From positions 1-64,000 of the forward strand of contig CM069768.1 in NCBI GenBank assembly GCA_036169595.1: a stretch of 64,000 nucleotides of DNA. Reading direction: 5' to 3'. The DNA comes from Dictyostelium firmibasis. Its lineage: Eukaryota; Evosea; Eumycetozoa; Dictyosteliales; Dictyosteliaceae. This document shows, piece after piece, positions 28,392-41,800 of this stretch (positions are counted from its first letter, which is position 1; each line of letters opens with the position of its first letter). The notes below the pieces were generated by a model. It made no database searches. It saw only the letters and a list, made by a program, of their open reading frames with translations, and was not told the origin of the DNA. The position numbers and the translations under genes were made by a program.

Positions 28392-29393
28392 ATGTCTACC
28401 ACCGATAATAATAACCACGCTAGTAGCTCTACCGAAAATAATTCTAATTCTTATGAAACTAGAATGAAATCGCTTGAGGATCAAATCTCCAATCTCTCAT
28501 TAGCTTTTACAAGATATATGAAAGAGCCAATCAGAGAGTCGTACGGTAACTCTGATAATCAACGTTCTAATGATGAATCTGAAACTGAGAATGAACAAGG
28601 TGATGATGAATCTATCGATCCAGTCGATGTTCCAACTGATTATCAACTATCAGAGTCATTGCTTGCTAACTACAAACATTTAATCAATAATCAAGGTTTG
28701 TTAGTTGAAGAAAAATGTATCCTTAAGAAGAACGAAATCGCTGATGTTAACAAAATCTTTTGCTTTCCATCTAACTTCCAAGTGAATGTAGCTCCATTCG
28801 GTACTCCAGAAGGTATATCTGCTTCATCGAATCTCAAGAACAATGATACCGACTTGTACATTGTGGAAAAGAGAATCAATGATATTTTGAAACCAATACT
28901 TTTACTTTCAAGTATGATATCATCCGATAAAACTGATATCGACACCGAACTCTTAGGTTACTTAGCTGACTCGTCAATTCAGTTAGTTGTTAGTGCTCAA
29001 GCAACATTAGCTCGTGTTCGACGTAACAACATCTCAAAAGAAATCTACGGTTCCGAAGTGGTTCAACCAATCAAGATCAAAGACACTCCAAAGATGTTTG
29101 ATGATACCGAATCTGAGCGTGTAAGAAAGTTAGCAAAGTCAATTAGAAAGAACAATGAAGCCAAACAATCATTGCTAAAAGTTAACAATCAATCAAAGTC
29201 AAACTTTAAGAAATCAACCAACACAGGTGGTAATAACACTACTGGAAGTAGTAGTTCGAATAACAAGTCCAGTAGTGGGAGTAATGGCCGATCCAATAAC
29301 TTCAATGGATCCCAAAGTAATGCTGCATCAGGTAGCAGCAATACCAAGTCTGGAAACGGTACCAATTATCGTTTTCAGAAGAACAAGAAGTAA
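28392..29393 (+). CDS. First reading frame (Gag-like) of DIRS
   Basis: 333 residues from ATG 28392; the same protein is coded at 43314-44315 and 61762-62763. A Ser/Asn-rich start, a short coiled coil (R-M-K-S-L-E-D-Q-I-S-N-L), an acidic part, a conserved core (F-C-F-P-S-N-F-Q-V-N-V-A-P-F-G) and a Lys then Ser/Gly/Asn tail. Position and make-up fit the DIRS Gag-like protein; no zinc knuckle is seen. Confidence 0.7.
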   Translation: MSTTDNNNHASSSTENNSNSYETRMKSLEDQISNLSLAFTRYMKEPIRESYGNSDNQRSNDESETENEQGDDESIDPVDVPTDYQLSESLLANYKHLINNQGLLVEEKCILKKNEIADVNKIFCFPSNFQVNVAPFGTPEGISASSNLKNNDTDLYIVEKRINDILKPILLLSSMISSDKTDIDTELLGYLADSSIQLVVSAQATLARVRRNNISKEIYGSEVVQPIKIKDTPKMFDDTESERVRKLAKSIRKNNEAKQSLLKVNNQSKSNFKKSTNTGGNNTTGSSSSNNKSSSGSNGRSNNFNGSQSNAASGSSNTKSGNGTNYRFQKNKK

Positions 29394-30543
29394 ACTTACC
29401 AGTAGGTGGACGTCTCGTCCACTTCAAACAAGTTTGGAAAGAATTGGGTCTTCCAAACTTTTGGCAAGAAGTAGTAAACGGATTAAAGGTTCCACTACTT
29501 TCAAACTTCAAACCGATGCTGAACCCAATTCCGATTTCAATTCCAGAGGGTCCGAAATCAGATTGTATCACAAACGAAGTACAAGATTTATTAAAAGACA
29601 GTGCAATAGAACAGGTACTTCCAAACCGTCACTCCCAACTCGTTTTTTACTCCAACGTGTTTACGGTTCCAAAAGCTGGAACGAATTTACATCGTCCAGT
29701 ACTAGATCTAAAAAGGTTAAACCTTTTTATCAAAAACCAATCATTCAAGATGGAAGGTCTAAAGAATCTGTCTTCAATGGTAAAGCAAGGTTACTACATG
29801 GTAAAACTCGATATCAAGAAAGCTTATCTCCATGTATTAGTCGACGAAAGTTATCGAGATTTATTCCGATTCGTTTGGAAAGGAACTCATTACAGATGGA
29901 GAACAATGCCATTCGGGTTATCGTCAGCTCCTCGAATCTTTACAATGTTAATGAGACCAGTACTCCGAATGTTAAGAGATATCAACATTTCCGTAATCGC
30001 CTACTTAGACGATCTTCTAATCGTTGGTTCAACAAAAGAAGAATGTTTAAACAACCTCAACCAAACAATGAATCTGTTAGTCAAACTCGGATTCAAGTTA
30101 AATTTAGAAAAGAGTGTTCTCGAGCCAACTCAATCAATAACGTTTCTAGGATTACAAATCGATTCAATATCAATGAAGCTACTTGTTCCAAAAGAAAAGA
30201 AGAAGAGTATCATCAAAGATATCAGGAACTTTCTAAAACTCGAAACTTGTACTCTAAGAAAGTTAGCTGGTTTAAAAGGAAAACTGATTGCATTGAAAGA
30301 TGCAGTAATACCATTCCGCTTGTACACTCGTCAAACAAACAAGTTTCATTGTCAAAGTCTGAAACTAGCAAATGAGGTGTTTACAGTAAATTGTAGAAAT
30401 CAAATTCAAAAATTAAGTACGGTGTACTTTCACAGATTTAAATTTAATTTTTGTAAAACATATCAAATTTTCGACGAAAACTCTTTTAAATTAAAATAAA
30501 CTTTAAAAGGAATAAAAAAATAATATAATTTTAAAAAATATAT

Positions 30544-31982
30544 TCATTTATTGTTTCTTAAATTAAAATTGATTTGTTCAATATGGAATATCATTATTAA
30601 ACAGTACGAAAGGAAGTTTGGTTGATGAATTCCTCTTTGTTTTACTATTCCCCATCTATTCTTCATATCAGCAAACTTGTTCTCTACCAATGACCGTTTA
30701 CCAGCTTGGAAATGATGGAATCTTGATTCCACAACTTTTCTTTCTTGATTGGAAAGTATTTCGTCACCTTTACCAAGAAGATTTTTGATTCTCTTTGGTG
30801 TATAAAACAAGGTACCGTTGTAAGCAGGGTCTGCAAGTACTGAAAACTCTTCTCCGTTTTTTATAAAAGAGTAAATTAGATCATTAAGACCAGTTAACAT
30901 TGACATACCTGAATCATTATTATGACCTTTACCAATGATCGCAGAATCGATTGTACCATTTTCATCGACAAGTATTTGAATTGTAAAAGAGTGATACTTT
31001 AAGTCGCCTCTGTACCATTCGAATTGATATGGATGCACTCGATTGATTCTAAAATCGGTACAATCGACATAATGTAAACAGTTTAAGTTCATTAACTCCA
31101 ACGAGATGGTATAAAGACATGGTATCATAAGTGGAATAAGTGCACGTACAGCTCTTGAAATAGTAGCACTACTAATACTAAAGATTCTCTTTAACAATGA
31201 GGTCGAATTTGGTCCTTTCTAAATTATTTGACAAAAATATTTAATATTCTAATATAATAGTAATCTAAAACTTATTTTTAATATGTACAGACCTTCAAAA
31301 AAAACAATACTAACAACACTTTCAATCTTGAATCTAACAAACATTTAAACGCTTTGACTGAGTTTCTACACAATCTAACAATTTCATCAACGAGATCTAT
31401 TGGTAAACCTAATTCATTGTAAACATCTACTTGATTGTAATGAGTTGGATATAAATCTTTAAATATTCTAACAGTTTTACGAGATTGGTTTTTATTTAAT
31501 GGAGTTGGAACAAATGTATCGTTTCTATATCTCTTTTTAATTGTTCTTTCCAATCTATTAATATTAATATAGTTATGTCTAATAATTTTCTTTTGTTGAA
31601 CATCATTATTTTCATTCAGTTGATTCAAAATCCTGAATGGATCATTGTTGAATATGTTTGTATTTGAGTTAAGTTTTTTAATTATAATACTCTTTATTAA
31701 GTTGAGTTTGGAAATTGTTGCTATAATCATCTTTATTACTACAATAGTTTCTACATCATCGTTATCGAATTGATTTGTATTTATTAAATCTTTTACAATT
31801 GTTTCAAATCGATTTCGTTCGAATGTTTCTAACATGTTTTTATTAAAACCATCATCTAAAATTTCCCAAGTAGATTCATTAAAACTATATCCTTCCCATT
31901 TTATAAAGTATTCTATCGAACCATCTATAATTCTTTTATCTAAAATTTCTTCAACATTATATCGATAATTGTTACTATCCAT
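30544..31982 (-). CDS. Chromodomain-DDE transposase of H2 (two exons)
   Basis: Exon 1, 31982-31293; intron 31292-31219 (74 bases); exon 2, 31218-30544; 454 residues. Differs from the H1 protein by only a few residues (for example Ile for Thr in the chromodomain, Leu for Phe in I-V-K-D-L-I-N). Chromodomain cage and the DDE residues are all kept, so selection or recent spread has preserved the whole design. Confidence 0.8.
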
Positions 31983-32501
31983 TTGAGTTAACTTTATATC
32001 AATTAAATAATTGTTATTTATAGGAATTATAGTTTATAAGTTTATATAGTATTTATAGTTTATAGGTTTTTAATTATATTATTTAATGTGAATAGAAAAT
32101 TAATGTGAAACAATTATTTTCACGCAAGTGGTATAAAAAAATAATAAATTTAATTAAATTTAATTACTTTTTAACACTAACCCACACGTGGTAAAAATTA
32201 TTGAAAATAAATTGAAAAAAATAAATAATTTAATTTAATTTAATTATTTACCCCTAATGTGGTTAAATTATATCGATAATTTACAACAATTGACACATGG
32301 CAATATTATTAATAAAATAAATTAATAAAAACACCCACATTTTTAATTTTAATTTTTATTTTTTATTATTTTTTATTTATTATTTTTTAATATCTTTAAT
32401 TTTTTAATTAGAAAACTACAATAAGTTACACAAAACAATTTAATTATTAAAAACAAAAACAAACATATATATTAAGTAATAACATTCTTTTATTAAACAC
32501 C

Positions 32502-33577
32502 ATGGGTATGCATTACTAAAATAAAAATAATATAGTTTACAAATTGTTTTATTAACAAAATGTGTTTTAATAGATTTTAGAAATCTAAAAAAATATAAAT
32601 TAGATAAATCAAACAATAACAATATTAATAAAAATAATATTAGTAATAACTATGAATCAACAGAATCAACAGAATCTAGTAGTGAAAATGAAGAATATAG
32701 TGATGATATTGCATTGTCAAACAATGAAAATGATGATTACAGTGATAATGATACTTTTAATGATAATGATAATAGGTTTGAAGATACTGATATCGAAAGT
32801 CAACAACAATCACTTGATTCTAGCGAGTCAGATAATGATTTAGATGACTCGGATTCCAGAGATATAGATTCAAACTCAAATGTTTGGAATTGGGAAACAA
32901 CACATACATTCTTGACATTTTATTTAAAGAATTTAAGAAACCCGAATATCAATTCATTATCAAACAAAAGTGTAATGCAATTAACCGTTTCCGACTATAA
33001 TAAAAAGTATAAAACCAATCTCAGTGTCAAACAAGCTTTGTCGTACTTATCAAATCTCAGAGGCGTTAATTCAAAATTGAAAAAACCATTCACTCGTCCA
33101 AAGAGATTCACAAGTCATCACATCAATAAATATGGTTCCAAACATAATTTCAGTTTATATCTTGATACTTGTGAAAACTATTTTAACAAATCTTCTAAAT
33201 TGTTGGAATTAATAGAGAAAGAATTAAGAAGTTCTCAAGTAATTGGTGATACCGAATCAAGATTAAATTCTTCCCAAATCTCTGATGATATTGCTTCTCA
33301 ACAACAGAATAGAACAAATGTAAGAAGAGATCGTTATTCAACTTTAACAAATATCTTTCAAGATGAAAAATCATTCAGAGGGAAGGTATGCTCCAGACTT
33401 GAAAAACAAGAACAGATCGAAAGAGAAAAGTTAGATCATCAAATTAAACAAGATAGTGTTAATAACTCTTTAAACTCTAGATTAATAACACAACTAGAAA
33501 GATCAAGTAACCAATTAGAAGTGTTGTCTGAAATATTGATTCAACTATTAAAAAATAAAACCAATCCCAATAAATAA
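32502..33577 (+). CDS. Myb/SANT-like accessory protein of H2 (4-base first exon)
   Basis: ATGG at 32502-32505, intron 32506-32573 (68 bases), exon 2, 32574-33577; 335 residues. Nearly identical to the H1 protein. The intron and the 4-base first exon are conserved exactly. Confidence 0.75.
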
Positions 33578-36325
33578 AAATTAAATCTTTTCATTTATAA
33601 ATTATAAAAAAAGTATTCATTTTTTAAGGCTTATGTTTTTTACAAAAATTAAATTTAAATCTGTGAAAGTATACACATCTTAAGTTTTGAAATTGTAATT
33701 TAATATTTAAATTTAAGTAAGTGAAAACACCTCAATGGAAATTGGGATCAATCATTTCCAATTTCTCAAGATGTCAAGAAAGAAATTTCAAATTGGTTAA
33801 CTCTCTTAAACCAATGGAATGGAAAAGAAATAAGTCTGTTTCCAAGTTACGATTATGTTCTAACAACAGATGCATCAGAATCAGGTGCAGGTGCAACTTT
33901 AATGAAAGACAACAAAGTCATCAAAACTTGGTCGTTCCAGTGGTCAGAAGTCCAATCAAACATGTCATCGAACCGTCGAGAAATGCTCGCTCTACTAATG
34001 GCATTTCAAACTCTATGTCGGAAGTTGAACAACTGCAATCTAAAGATTCAAACCGACAACACAACAACTCTCTCGTATGTCAATCGCCAAGGTGGTCAGA
34101 TTCAAGATCTATCGACTCTCTTCGAACAACTTTGGAAACAATGTCTCAAGAAGAAAATCAATCTGATTGGGGAACACATTCCAGGATTCTTCAATGTCAA
34201 AGCCGATCACCTCAGTCGTCTATCAGAGGTGAATCACAAATCATCCAAGCCGATCAAGAGTTACAACTGGCAACTCAAGAAAGAAGTATTCAATCGAATT
34301 CAACTCCAATTCGGTCAAATTCAAATGGATCTGTTTGCTTCACACTTCAACCACCAAACAGTCAATTACTCAACCATGAAAATGAATGCTCTACAACTCG
34401 ATTGGAGTCAATGGAATCAATGTCTAGCGTTCCCACCTCCAATACTTTTGCCTTCTGTGATGGAGAAGATGAACTTATTGAGTTCGAAGATGGTTTCTAT
34501 AATACTGATCTTCCCGATTTGGAGATCAGCAACTTGGTATCCGATGATTCAAGCTCAAGTTCCTCGTCATCATCGCCATCTGTTTCCTCAAGTAATGGGT
34601 ACGTTCCAAGAAGTATTGACAAAGGAATCGATAGAGTCAATACCAATTCAAATTCAGCAACGATGGAAACTGGGGATTATTCGACTTTCCAATCTCATGT
34701 AAAGTCAATAATTAAAACAAGTAAATCGAGTACTTCGAATTTGTTTATGAACTCTTGGCAACCATCAACCTTAAAGGTCTATGATTCAAATTACTCAAAG
34801 TTCCATTTCTTTTGTATTTTAAATCGTTTGGATCCATCAAAGATTACTTTGGTAGTTTTTATGGACTATTTGACCTATTTATTCAAGCTACAACCTCCGT
34901 TGGCTTATTCAACAATTAACAGTCATCGTTCAATGCTTAATCAGTTACTCATTCTTAGGAATCAATCTGAAATAGTTAATGATCCATTCATATCAAGAAT
35001 AATGACTGGTATTCACAAGTTACGTCCGAGTAACTCAAAGTATAATGAAATCTGGAATGCAAATCAAGTTTTCAAATACTTATCTACAATCAACGTTTAT
35101 CCAAAGTTTACATACTCTGTCCTTCTACATAAGACTTTTGTTCTTTGTAAAATGTTCGGTTTAGCAAGGTCATCTGACTTGGTCAAATGGTCTTACAAGA
35201 ATTTAATAATCACTGAACACTCAATTAAAGCTCCTGTTATCAATGCAAAAGAACAAAGGAATACAAAGAATGCTGATATTTCCATTTTAGAATTAACTTC
35301 ATTAGATGAATCCAATGCAAGTATTTGTCCGGTTATCCATCTTTCAAGATACCTCAAACACTCTGAACAAAGAAGAACTGTTTCTTCTGGTGATTCAGTA
35401 TTCATTCTCCGTGATGGTAGTCCAGTTTCAGTCGAATATATAAACTCTATAGTTTTATCAATACTTTCAAAATCAGGTATTGATATTACAAAGTTCAAAT
35501 CTCACTCTACTCGTTCCGCTATGGCTTCTCTCTTGTTGTCCAGTAATGTTCCATTCCATGTGGTCAAGAAACTAGGTCGTTGGAAATCAAATGATACAGT
35601 TGATAACTTTTATGACAAGAAAATCATTGGTGAAAAATCTGGTGGTTTCTTAAATAATGTAGTCCAACTTTCATAAATTTAAATATATATATGATAATAT
35701 AAATTAAAAATTTAAATAATTAAATTATATTTTATATTAAATATATATATTTAAATTGGTCCCAGCCCGCCCTCCCTTAGTCGGAATTCCATATAAATCA
35801 AATTGTTTTCAATATTTAGTGCCACTATTTATACTGTTTTTACTTTCTGAAAAATTTCTCAAAACTCAAAAAAATAGGTGCATAACACGTGGCAACTTTT
35901 TTCAAACTCGAAATTTTTCATTTTTTCAATAATTTTTTCGAGCTAAAAAACCTCCAGAAAATTCATTTGAATTTCTCTGAAAATTATCTTAAATATTTGG
36001 GAATAATCAAATAAATAAATGTATTCATAAATTTAAATATATATATTTAATATAAAATATAATTTAATTATTTAAATTTTTAATTTATTGTATGAACCAT
36101 TCCTATTTTAACCCTGATCAATAGTACTACCCATGTAACAACCATTTTGATGGCTCAAATGGCTTTAGTGTGCCACTATTAATTACCTATTTAGTCAATA
36201 AAACAGGATCCAATTTAATTCCTGCATACTACCTCGTTGCCGGAGCGTTGATTTCACTGCTGTCTTTAGCTTTTTTAAAAAGATCAAGAGAGCCCCGCAA
36301 TCCAGAAATAGTTATCAATCCGTAG

Positions 36326-36405
36326 GCTTCTGACGTAAATCAGCCATCAAGATCAATAGGATACATCCATTATTTCAAGCATAATATATAGCTTAAACTA
36401 ATTGT
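36326..36405. other. Spacer between convergent MFS and dapD
   Basis: 80 bases; no gene and no clear hairpin. Confidence 0.35.
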
Positions 36406-37202
36406 TTAAAGCCCCCCCCTAAGCACCTCATTAAGAGATACTTTTGAATCTGTATTTGGGTTTCTTTTTCCAATAATTAATGCACAAGGAACGGCATATT
36501 GTTTCAAATAACTCCCCGGTATCACAATCGATCGCTCAGGTATATACCCATGATAGGAGCGAGGGTTCCCCGCTTCCGTAACATCTAAAATATGGGTACT
36601 CGCCGTCAAGGTAAGGTTAGCTCCTAAAACAGCACCTTGCTTAACCAATATACCCTCTACAACGTTACATTGGGCACCAATAAACACATCATCTTCTATA
36701 ATAACAGGACGACCTTGAAGGGGCTCTAAAACGCCTCCAATGATTGCCCAGCACTTAGATGGATATTTTTACCCAACTGTGCACAACTACCTACCACCGC
36801 ACCAATATCTATCATGGTATATTCCCCAATATAAGCCCCAATATTCACATAAGAAGACATAAGAATAACCCCAGGCCGTAAGCAAGCACCATAACGTGCT
36901 ATGGCAGGAGGGACTATCCGAACCCCCAAGTCTTTAAAGTTTTGCTTCATGGGGATTTTATCATAATACGTCAATTTTCCTGCCTCCACAACCTCCATGT
37001 CCTGGATTAAGAAATAAAGCAAAACTGCTTTTTTAGCCCATTCATTCACTTGCCACCCTTCATCGCTAGGAGAAGCTATACGTATTTCTCCTCCATCTAA
37101 GGCAGCGATGACCTCCCTGATGGTATTTTGTACAGAGGTGCTTTTACAGAGGGCTTAGTTATTCCATGCCTCTTCCAAAGTAGCGATCCAAGTGCGATTC
37201 AT
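36406..37202 (-). pseudogene. dapD: Tetrahydrodipicolinate N-succinyltransferase
   Basis: DapD makes N-succinyl-amino-ketopimelate in the lysine/diaminopimelate route. ATG 37202 gives M-N-R-T-W-I-A-T-L-E-E-A-W-N-N, then an in-frame stop near codon 16; the frame continues with W-A-K-K-A-V-L-L-Y-F-L, R-I-V-P-P-A-I-A-R-Y-G-A, M-S-S-Y-V-N-I-G-A-Y and I-G-A-V-V-G-S-C-A-Q-L-G-K-N-I-H-L-S, then shifts near 36700-36725 to G-A-Q-C-N-V-V-E-G and A-S-T-H-I-L-D-V. Length about 266 residues, normal for DapD. Two lesions seen. A peptidoglycan-pathway gene, as expected in a Bacteroidetes symbiont. Confidence 0.93.
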
Positions 37203-37612
37203 TGTTGATACAAGTTAATAAGTATACTGCCAAATAAGACAAAAAACGGCTACTAGCCAAGCAATATATCAATAGATTATTGAATCATTAGGTCTTTTTT
37301 GGGGGTTATACAAGGGATTTTTACAAGAAAAAAACTTACACCATAAGATGAACAAAGCAAATGTAAATTACTGATATACAAAAGGTTGCAACATCAATCC
37401 GAATATAATTTGCCAACCAATCACAGGGATACCTACTAATTCATTTCCCCCTCCATCTTCTTAAGCAAATCACCACCACAAGACTACCTAGAAGACTTAT
37501 GATTATTTTTGAATTTAAACCAGCTGAAATTATTTTTAAGCTGACTTAAATATATTAGATTAGCAAAATATATTATTTAATAATACCGAAATCCTATTGC
37601 TTGCCATTGTTT
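37203..37612. other. Divergent spacer dapD-dtxR
   Basis: 410 bases between divergent starts, AT-rich but unlike DIRS sequence. No gene seen. Both old promoters, and perhaps an operator for the metal regulator, should lie here; I cannot mark a box with confidence. Confidence 0.35.
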
Positions 37613-38167
37613 ATGCGACTTAGCCACACTGAAGAGAATTACCTCAAAGGGATTTATGACCTCTCCGAAGAAGGAAAACACCTCGTGACCACCAGTGCAT
37701 TGGCCAGCTCACTCGGCACGAGCCCTGCAGCAATCACCGACATGATACAGCGTCTCGACCTGAAAGGATTCCTTGCATATCAAAAATATCAAGGGGTTAG
37801 CCTATCTTCCTTAGGTAAAGAAAAAACCATGCAACTCTTACGCCGCCAGCGTCTTTGGGAAGTATTTTTAGTAAAAAAACTTAAATTAGGATGGGAGGAA
37901 ATAGGAGAGGCGATTGAAGAACTAGAGCACATTCAATCTGATTTACTTATCGAGCAATTGGATGCATATTTAGAAAATCCATCTCACAGCCCACGAGGCG
38001 CCCCTATTCCTGACAAGCATGGCTTCATTCAAACCCGACCTCAGTTCTTACTTAGCCAATTAGACGTCGGCCAGAGTGGCACCCTGATCGCCGTAAAAGA
38101 TGGAGCAGCACCTTTATTGCAGTATCTTAACAAAAAAAATATTTACTTAGGGGCAGTAATCAAGGTA
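37613..38167 (+). pseudogene. DtxR/MntR-family metal-dependent regulator, 3-prime truncated
   Basis: DtxR-family repressors sense iron or manganese. ATG 37613 (M-R-L-S-H-T-E-E-N-Y-L-K) chosen over an upstream TTG. Winged helix-turn-helix with S-L-G-T-S-P-A-A-I-T-D-M-I-Q-R-L; dimerisation and metal part R-R-Q-R-L-W-E-V-F-L, E-H-I-Q-S-D-L-L; then an SH3-like C-terminal part starting L-D-V-G-Q-S-G-T-L. The frame is open until a DIRS end cuts it at 38168, so about the last 20-30 residues are lost. The wording (L-W-E-V-F-L-V-K-K-L, H-I-Q-S-D-L-L) is that of Bacteroidetes members. Confidence 0.85.
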
Positions 38168-38507
38168 TTTATATTATCATATATATATTTAAATTTATGA
38201 ATACATTTATTTATTTGATTATTCCCAAATATTTAAGATAATTTTCAGAGAAATTCAAATGAATTTTCTGGAGGTTTTTTAGCTCGAAAAAATTATTGAA
38301 AAAATGAAAAATTTCGAGTTTTAAAAAAGTTGCCACGTGTCACGCACCTATTTTTTTGAGTTTTGTGAAATTTTGAAGAAAGTAAAAACAGTATAAATAG
38401 TGGCACTAAATATTGAAAACAATTTGATTTATTTTATTTGGGAATTCCTCCTATATATTTAAGATACACACACATAATTTATACAAAAAAAAAAAAAAAA
38501 AAATTCT

Positions 38508-38828
38508 TTTATATTATCATATATATATTTAAATTTATGAATACATTTATTTATTTGAAATTCCCAAATATTTAAGATAATTTTCAGAGAAATTCAAGAG
38601 ATTTTCTGGAGATATTTTAGCTCGAAAAAATTATTGAAAAAATGAAAAATTTCGAGTTTGAAAAAAGTTGCCACGTGTCACCCACCTATTTTTTTGAGTT
38701 TTGAGAAATTTTGAAGAAAGTAAAAATAGTATAAATAGTGGTACTAAACATTGAAAAAAATTTGATTTATTTTATTTGGGAATTCCTCCTATATATATTT
38801 AAGATACACACACATAATTTATACAAAT

Positions 38829-38863
<35 letters not shown>

Positions 38864-41800
38864 CTTTTATTATTTTAATACTTTTTCTCTATCTCTATAA
38901 AAATAATTTTAGATATCAATAAAATAATGTCTACCACCGATAATAATAACCACGCTAGTAGCTCTACCGAAAATAATTCTAATTCTTATGAAACAAGAAT
39001 GAAATCGCTTGAGGATCAAATCTCCAATCTCTCATTAGCTTTTACAAGATATATGAAAGAGCCAATCAGAGAGTCGTACGGTAACTCTGATAATCAACGT
39101 TCTAATGATGAATCTGAAACTGAGAATGAACAAGGTGATGATGAATATATCGATCCAGTCGATGTTCCAACTGATTATCAACTATCAGAGTCATTGCTTG
39201 CTAACTAAAAACATTTAATCAATAATCAAGGTTTGTTAGTTGAAGAAAAATGTATCCTTAAGAAGAACGAAATCGCTGATGTTAACAAGATCTTTTGCTT
39301 TCCATCTAACTTCCAAGTGAATGTAGCTCCATTCGGTACTCCAGAAGGTATATCTGCTTCATCGAATCTCAAGAATAATGATACCGACTTGTACATTGTG
39401 GAAAAGAGAATCAATGATATTTTGAAACCAATCCTTTTACTCTCAAGTATGATATCATCCGATAAAACTGATATCGATACCGAACTCTTAGGTTACTTAG
39501 CTGACTCGTCCATCCAATTAGTTGTTAGTGCTCAAGCAACATTAGCTCGTGTTCGTCGTAACAACATCTCAAAAGAAATCTACGGTTCCGAAGTGGTTCA
39601 ACCAATCAAGATCAAAGACACTCCAAAGATGTTTGATGATACCGAATCTGAACGTGTAAGAAAGTTAGCAAAGTCAATCAGAAAGAACAATGAAGCCAAA
39701 CAATCATTGTTAAAAGTTAACAATCAATCAAAGACAAACTTTAAGAAATCAACCAACACAGGTGGTAATAACACTACTGGAAGTAGTAGTTCGAATAACA
39801 AGTCCAGTAGTGGGAGTAATGGCCGATCCAATAACTTCAATGGATCCCAAAGTAATGCTGCATCAGGTAGCGGCAATACCAAGTCTAGAAACGGTACCAA
39901 TTATCGTTTTCAGAAGAACAAGAAGTAAACTTACCAGTAGGTGGACGTCTCGTCCACTTCAAACAAGTTTGGAAAGAATTGGGTCTTCCAAACTTTTGTC
40001 AAGAAGTAGTAAACGGATTAAAGGTTCCACTACTTTCAAACTTCAAACCGATGCTGAACCCAATTCCGATTTCAATTCCAGAGGGTCCGAAATCAGATTG
40101 CATCACAAACGAAGTACAAGATTTATTAAAAGACAATGCAATAGAACAAGTACTTCCAAACCGTCACTCCCAACTCGTTTTTTACTCCAACGTGTTTACG
40201 GTTCCAAAAGCTGGAACGAATTTACATCTTCCGGTACTAGATCTAAAGAGGTTAAACCTTTTTATCAAAAATCAATCATTCAAGATGGAAGGTCTAAAGA
40301 ATCTGTCTTCAATGGTAAAGCAAGGTTACTACATGGTAAAACTCGATATCAAGAAAGCTTATCTCCATGTTTTAGTCGACGAAAGTTATCGAGATTTATT
40401 CCGATTCGTTTGGAAAGGAACTCATTACAGATGGAGAACAATGCCATTCGGGTTATCGTCAGCTCCTCGAGTCTTTACAATGTTAATGAGACCAGTACTC
40501 TGAATGCTGAGAGATATCAACATTTCCGTAATCGCCTACTTAGACGATCTTCTAATCGTTGGTTCAACAAAGGAAGAATGTTTAAACAACCTCAACCAAA
40601 CAATGAATCTGTTAGTCAAACTCGGATTCAAGTTAAATTTAGAAAAGAGTGTTCTCGAGCCAACTCAATCAATAACGTTTCTAGGATTACAAATCGATTC
40701 AATATCAATGAAGTTACTTGTTCCAAAAGAAAAGAAGAAGAGTATCATCAAAGATATCAGGAACTTTCTAAAACTCGAAACTTGTACTCTAAGAAAGTTA
40801 GCTGGTTTAAAAGGAAAACTGATTGCATTGAAAGATGCAGTAATACCATTCCGTTTATACACTCGTCAAACAAACAAGCTTCATTGTCAAAGTCTGAAAC
40901 TAGCAAATGGAAATTGGGATCAATCATTTCCAATTTCTCAAGATGTCAAGAAAGAAATTTCAAATTGGTTAACTCTCTTAAACCAATGGAATGGAAAAGA
41001 AATAAGTCTGTTTCCAAGTTACGATTATGTTCTAACAACAGATGCATCAGAATCAGGTGCAGGTGCAACTTTAATGAAAGACAACAAAGTCATCAAAACT
41101 TGGTCGTTCCAGTGGTCAGAAGTCCAATCAAACATGTCATCGAACCGTCGAGAAATGCTTGCTCTACTAATGGCATTTCAAACTCTATGTCGGAAGTTGA
41201 ACAACTGCAATCTAAAGATTCAAACCGACAACACAACAACTCTCTCTTATGTCAATCGCCAAGGTGGTCAGATTCAAGATCTATCGATTCTCTTCGAACA
41301 ACTCTGGAAACAATGTCTCAAGAAGAAAATCAATCTGATTGGGGAACACATTCCAGGATTCTTCAATGTCAAAGCCGATCACCTCAGTCGTCTATCAGAG
41401 GTGAATCACAAATCATCCAAGAAGATCAAGAGTTACAACTGGCAACTCAAGAAAGAAGTATTCAATCGAATTCAACTTCAATTCGGTCAAATTCAAATGG
41501 ATCTGTTTGCTTCACACTTCAACCATCAAACAATCAATTACTCAACCATGAAAATGAATGCTCTACAACTCGATTAGAGTCAGTGGAATCAATGTCTGGC
41601 GTTCCCTCCTCCAATACTTTTGCCTTCTGTGATGGAGAAGATGAACTTATTGAGTTCGAAGATGGTTTCTATAATACTGATCTTCCCGATTTGGAGATCA
41701 GCAACTTGGTATCCGATGATTCAAGCTCAAGTTCCTCGTCATCATCGCCATCTGTTTCCTCAAGTACTGGGTACGTTTCAAGAAGTATTGACAAAAGAAT

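Larger units (their letters stand above)
30374..33733. mobile_element. Transposon H2, same family as H1
   Basis: 3,360 bp, GAGGTGTTTAC...AAAACACCTC, with an AAT duplication (30371-30373 and 33734-33736) in the RT/RNase H region of a DIRS; the empty site is present in sister copies. Same two divergent genes as H1. The CACGTGGCA box of the promoter region is changed to CACATGGCA here. Confidence 0.9.
27980..36087 (+). mobile_element. DIRS element inserted in the MFS gene, hosting transposon H2
   Basis: 8.1 kb, of which 3.36 kb is H2. Left terminal repeat from 27980 (TATAAATA at 28204-28211); first frame 28392-29393; RT from 29444; H2 in the RT/RNase H region; recombinase to 35676; internal complementary region 35677-35760, which contains the reverse complements of both outer ends, the textbook DIRS design; right terminal repeat to 36087. 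Apart from H2 it looks close to whole. Young. Confidence 0.9.
27183..36325 (+). pseudogene. MFS metabolite:H+ symporter, split by a DIRS element
   Basis: ProP-like major facilitator. The left part (27183-27979) lacks its N-terminus (cut by DIRS) and shows F-G-H-I-G-D-R-S-G-R-K, L-Q-G-L-S-M-G-G-N-Y-G-G-S, and, after frameshifts near 27635 and 27750, W-L-S-D-K-V-G-R-K. The right part (36088-36325) gives L-L-I-T-Y-L-V-N-K-T-G, P-A-Y-Y-L-V-A-G-A-L-I-S-L-L-S-L, the usual last two helices, and ends at 36325. The 8.1-kb DIRS lies between. This is the clearest case of one bacterial gene on both sides of a DIRS. Neighbours suggest a Bacteroidetes symbiont; substrate unknown. Confidence 0.85.
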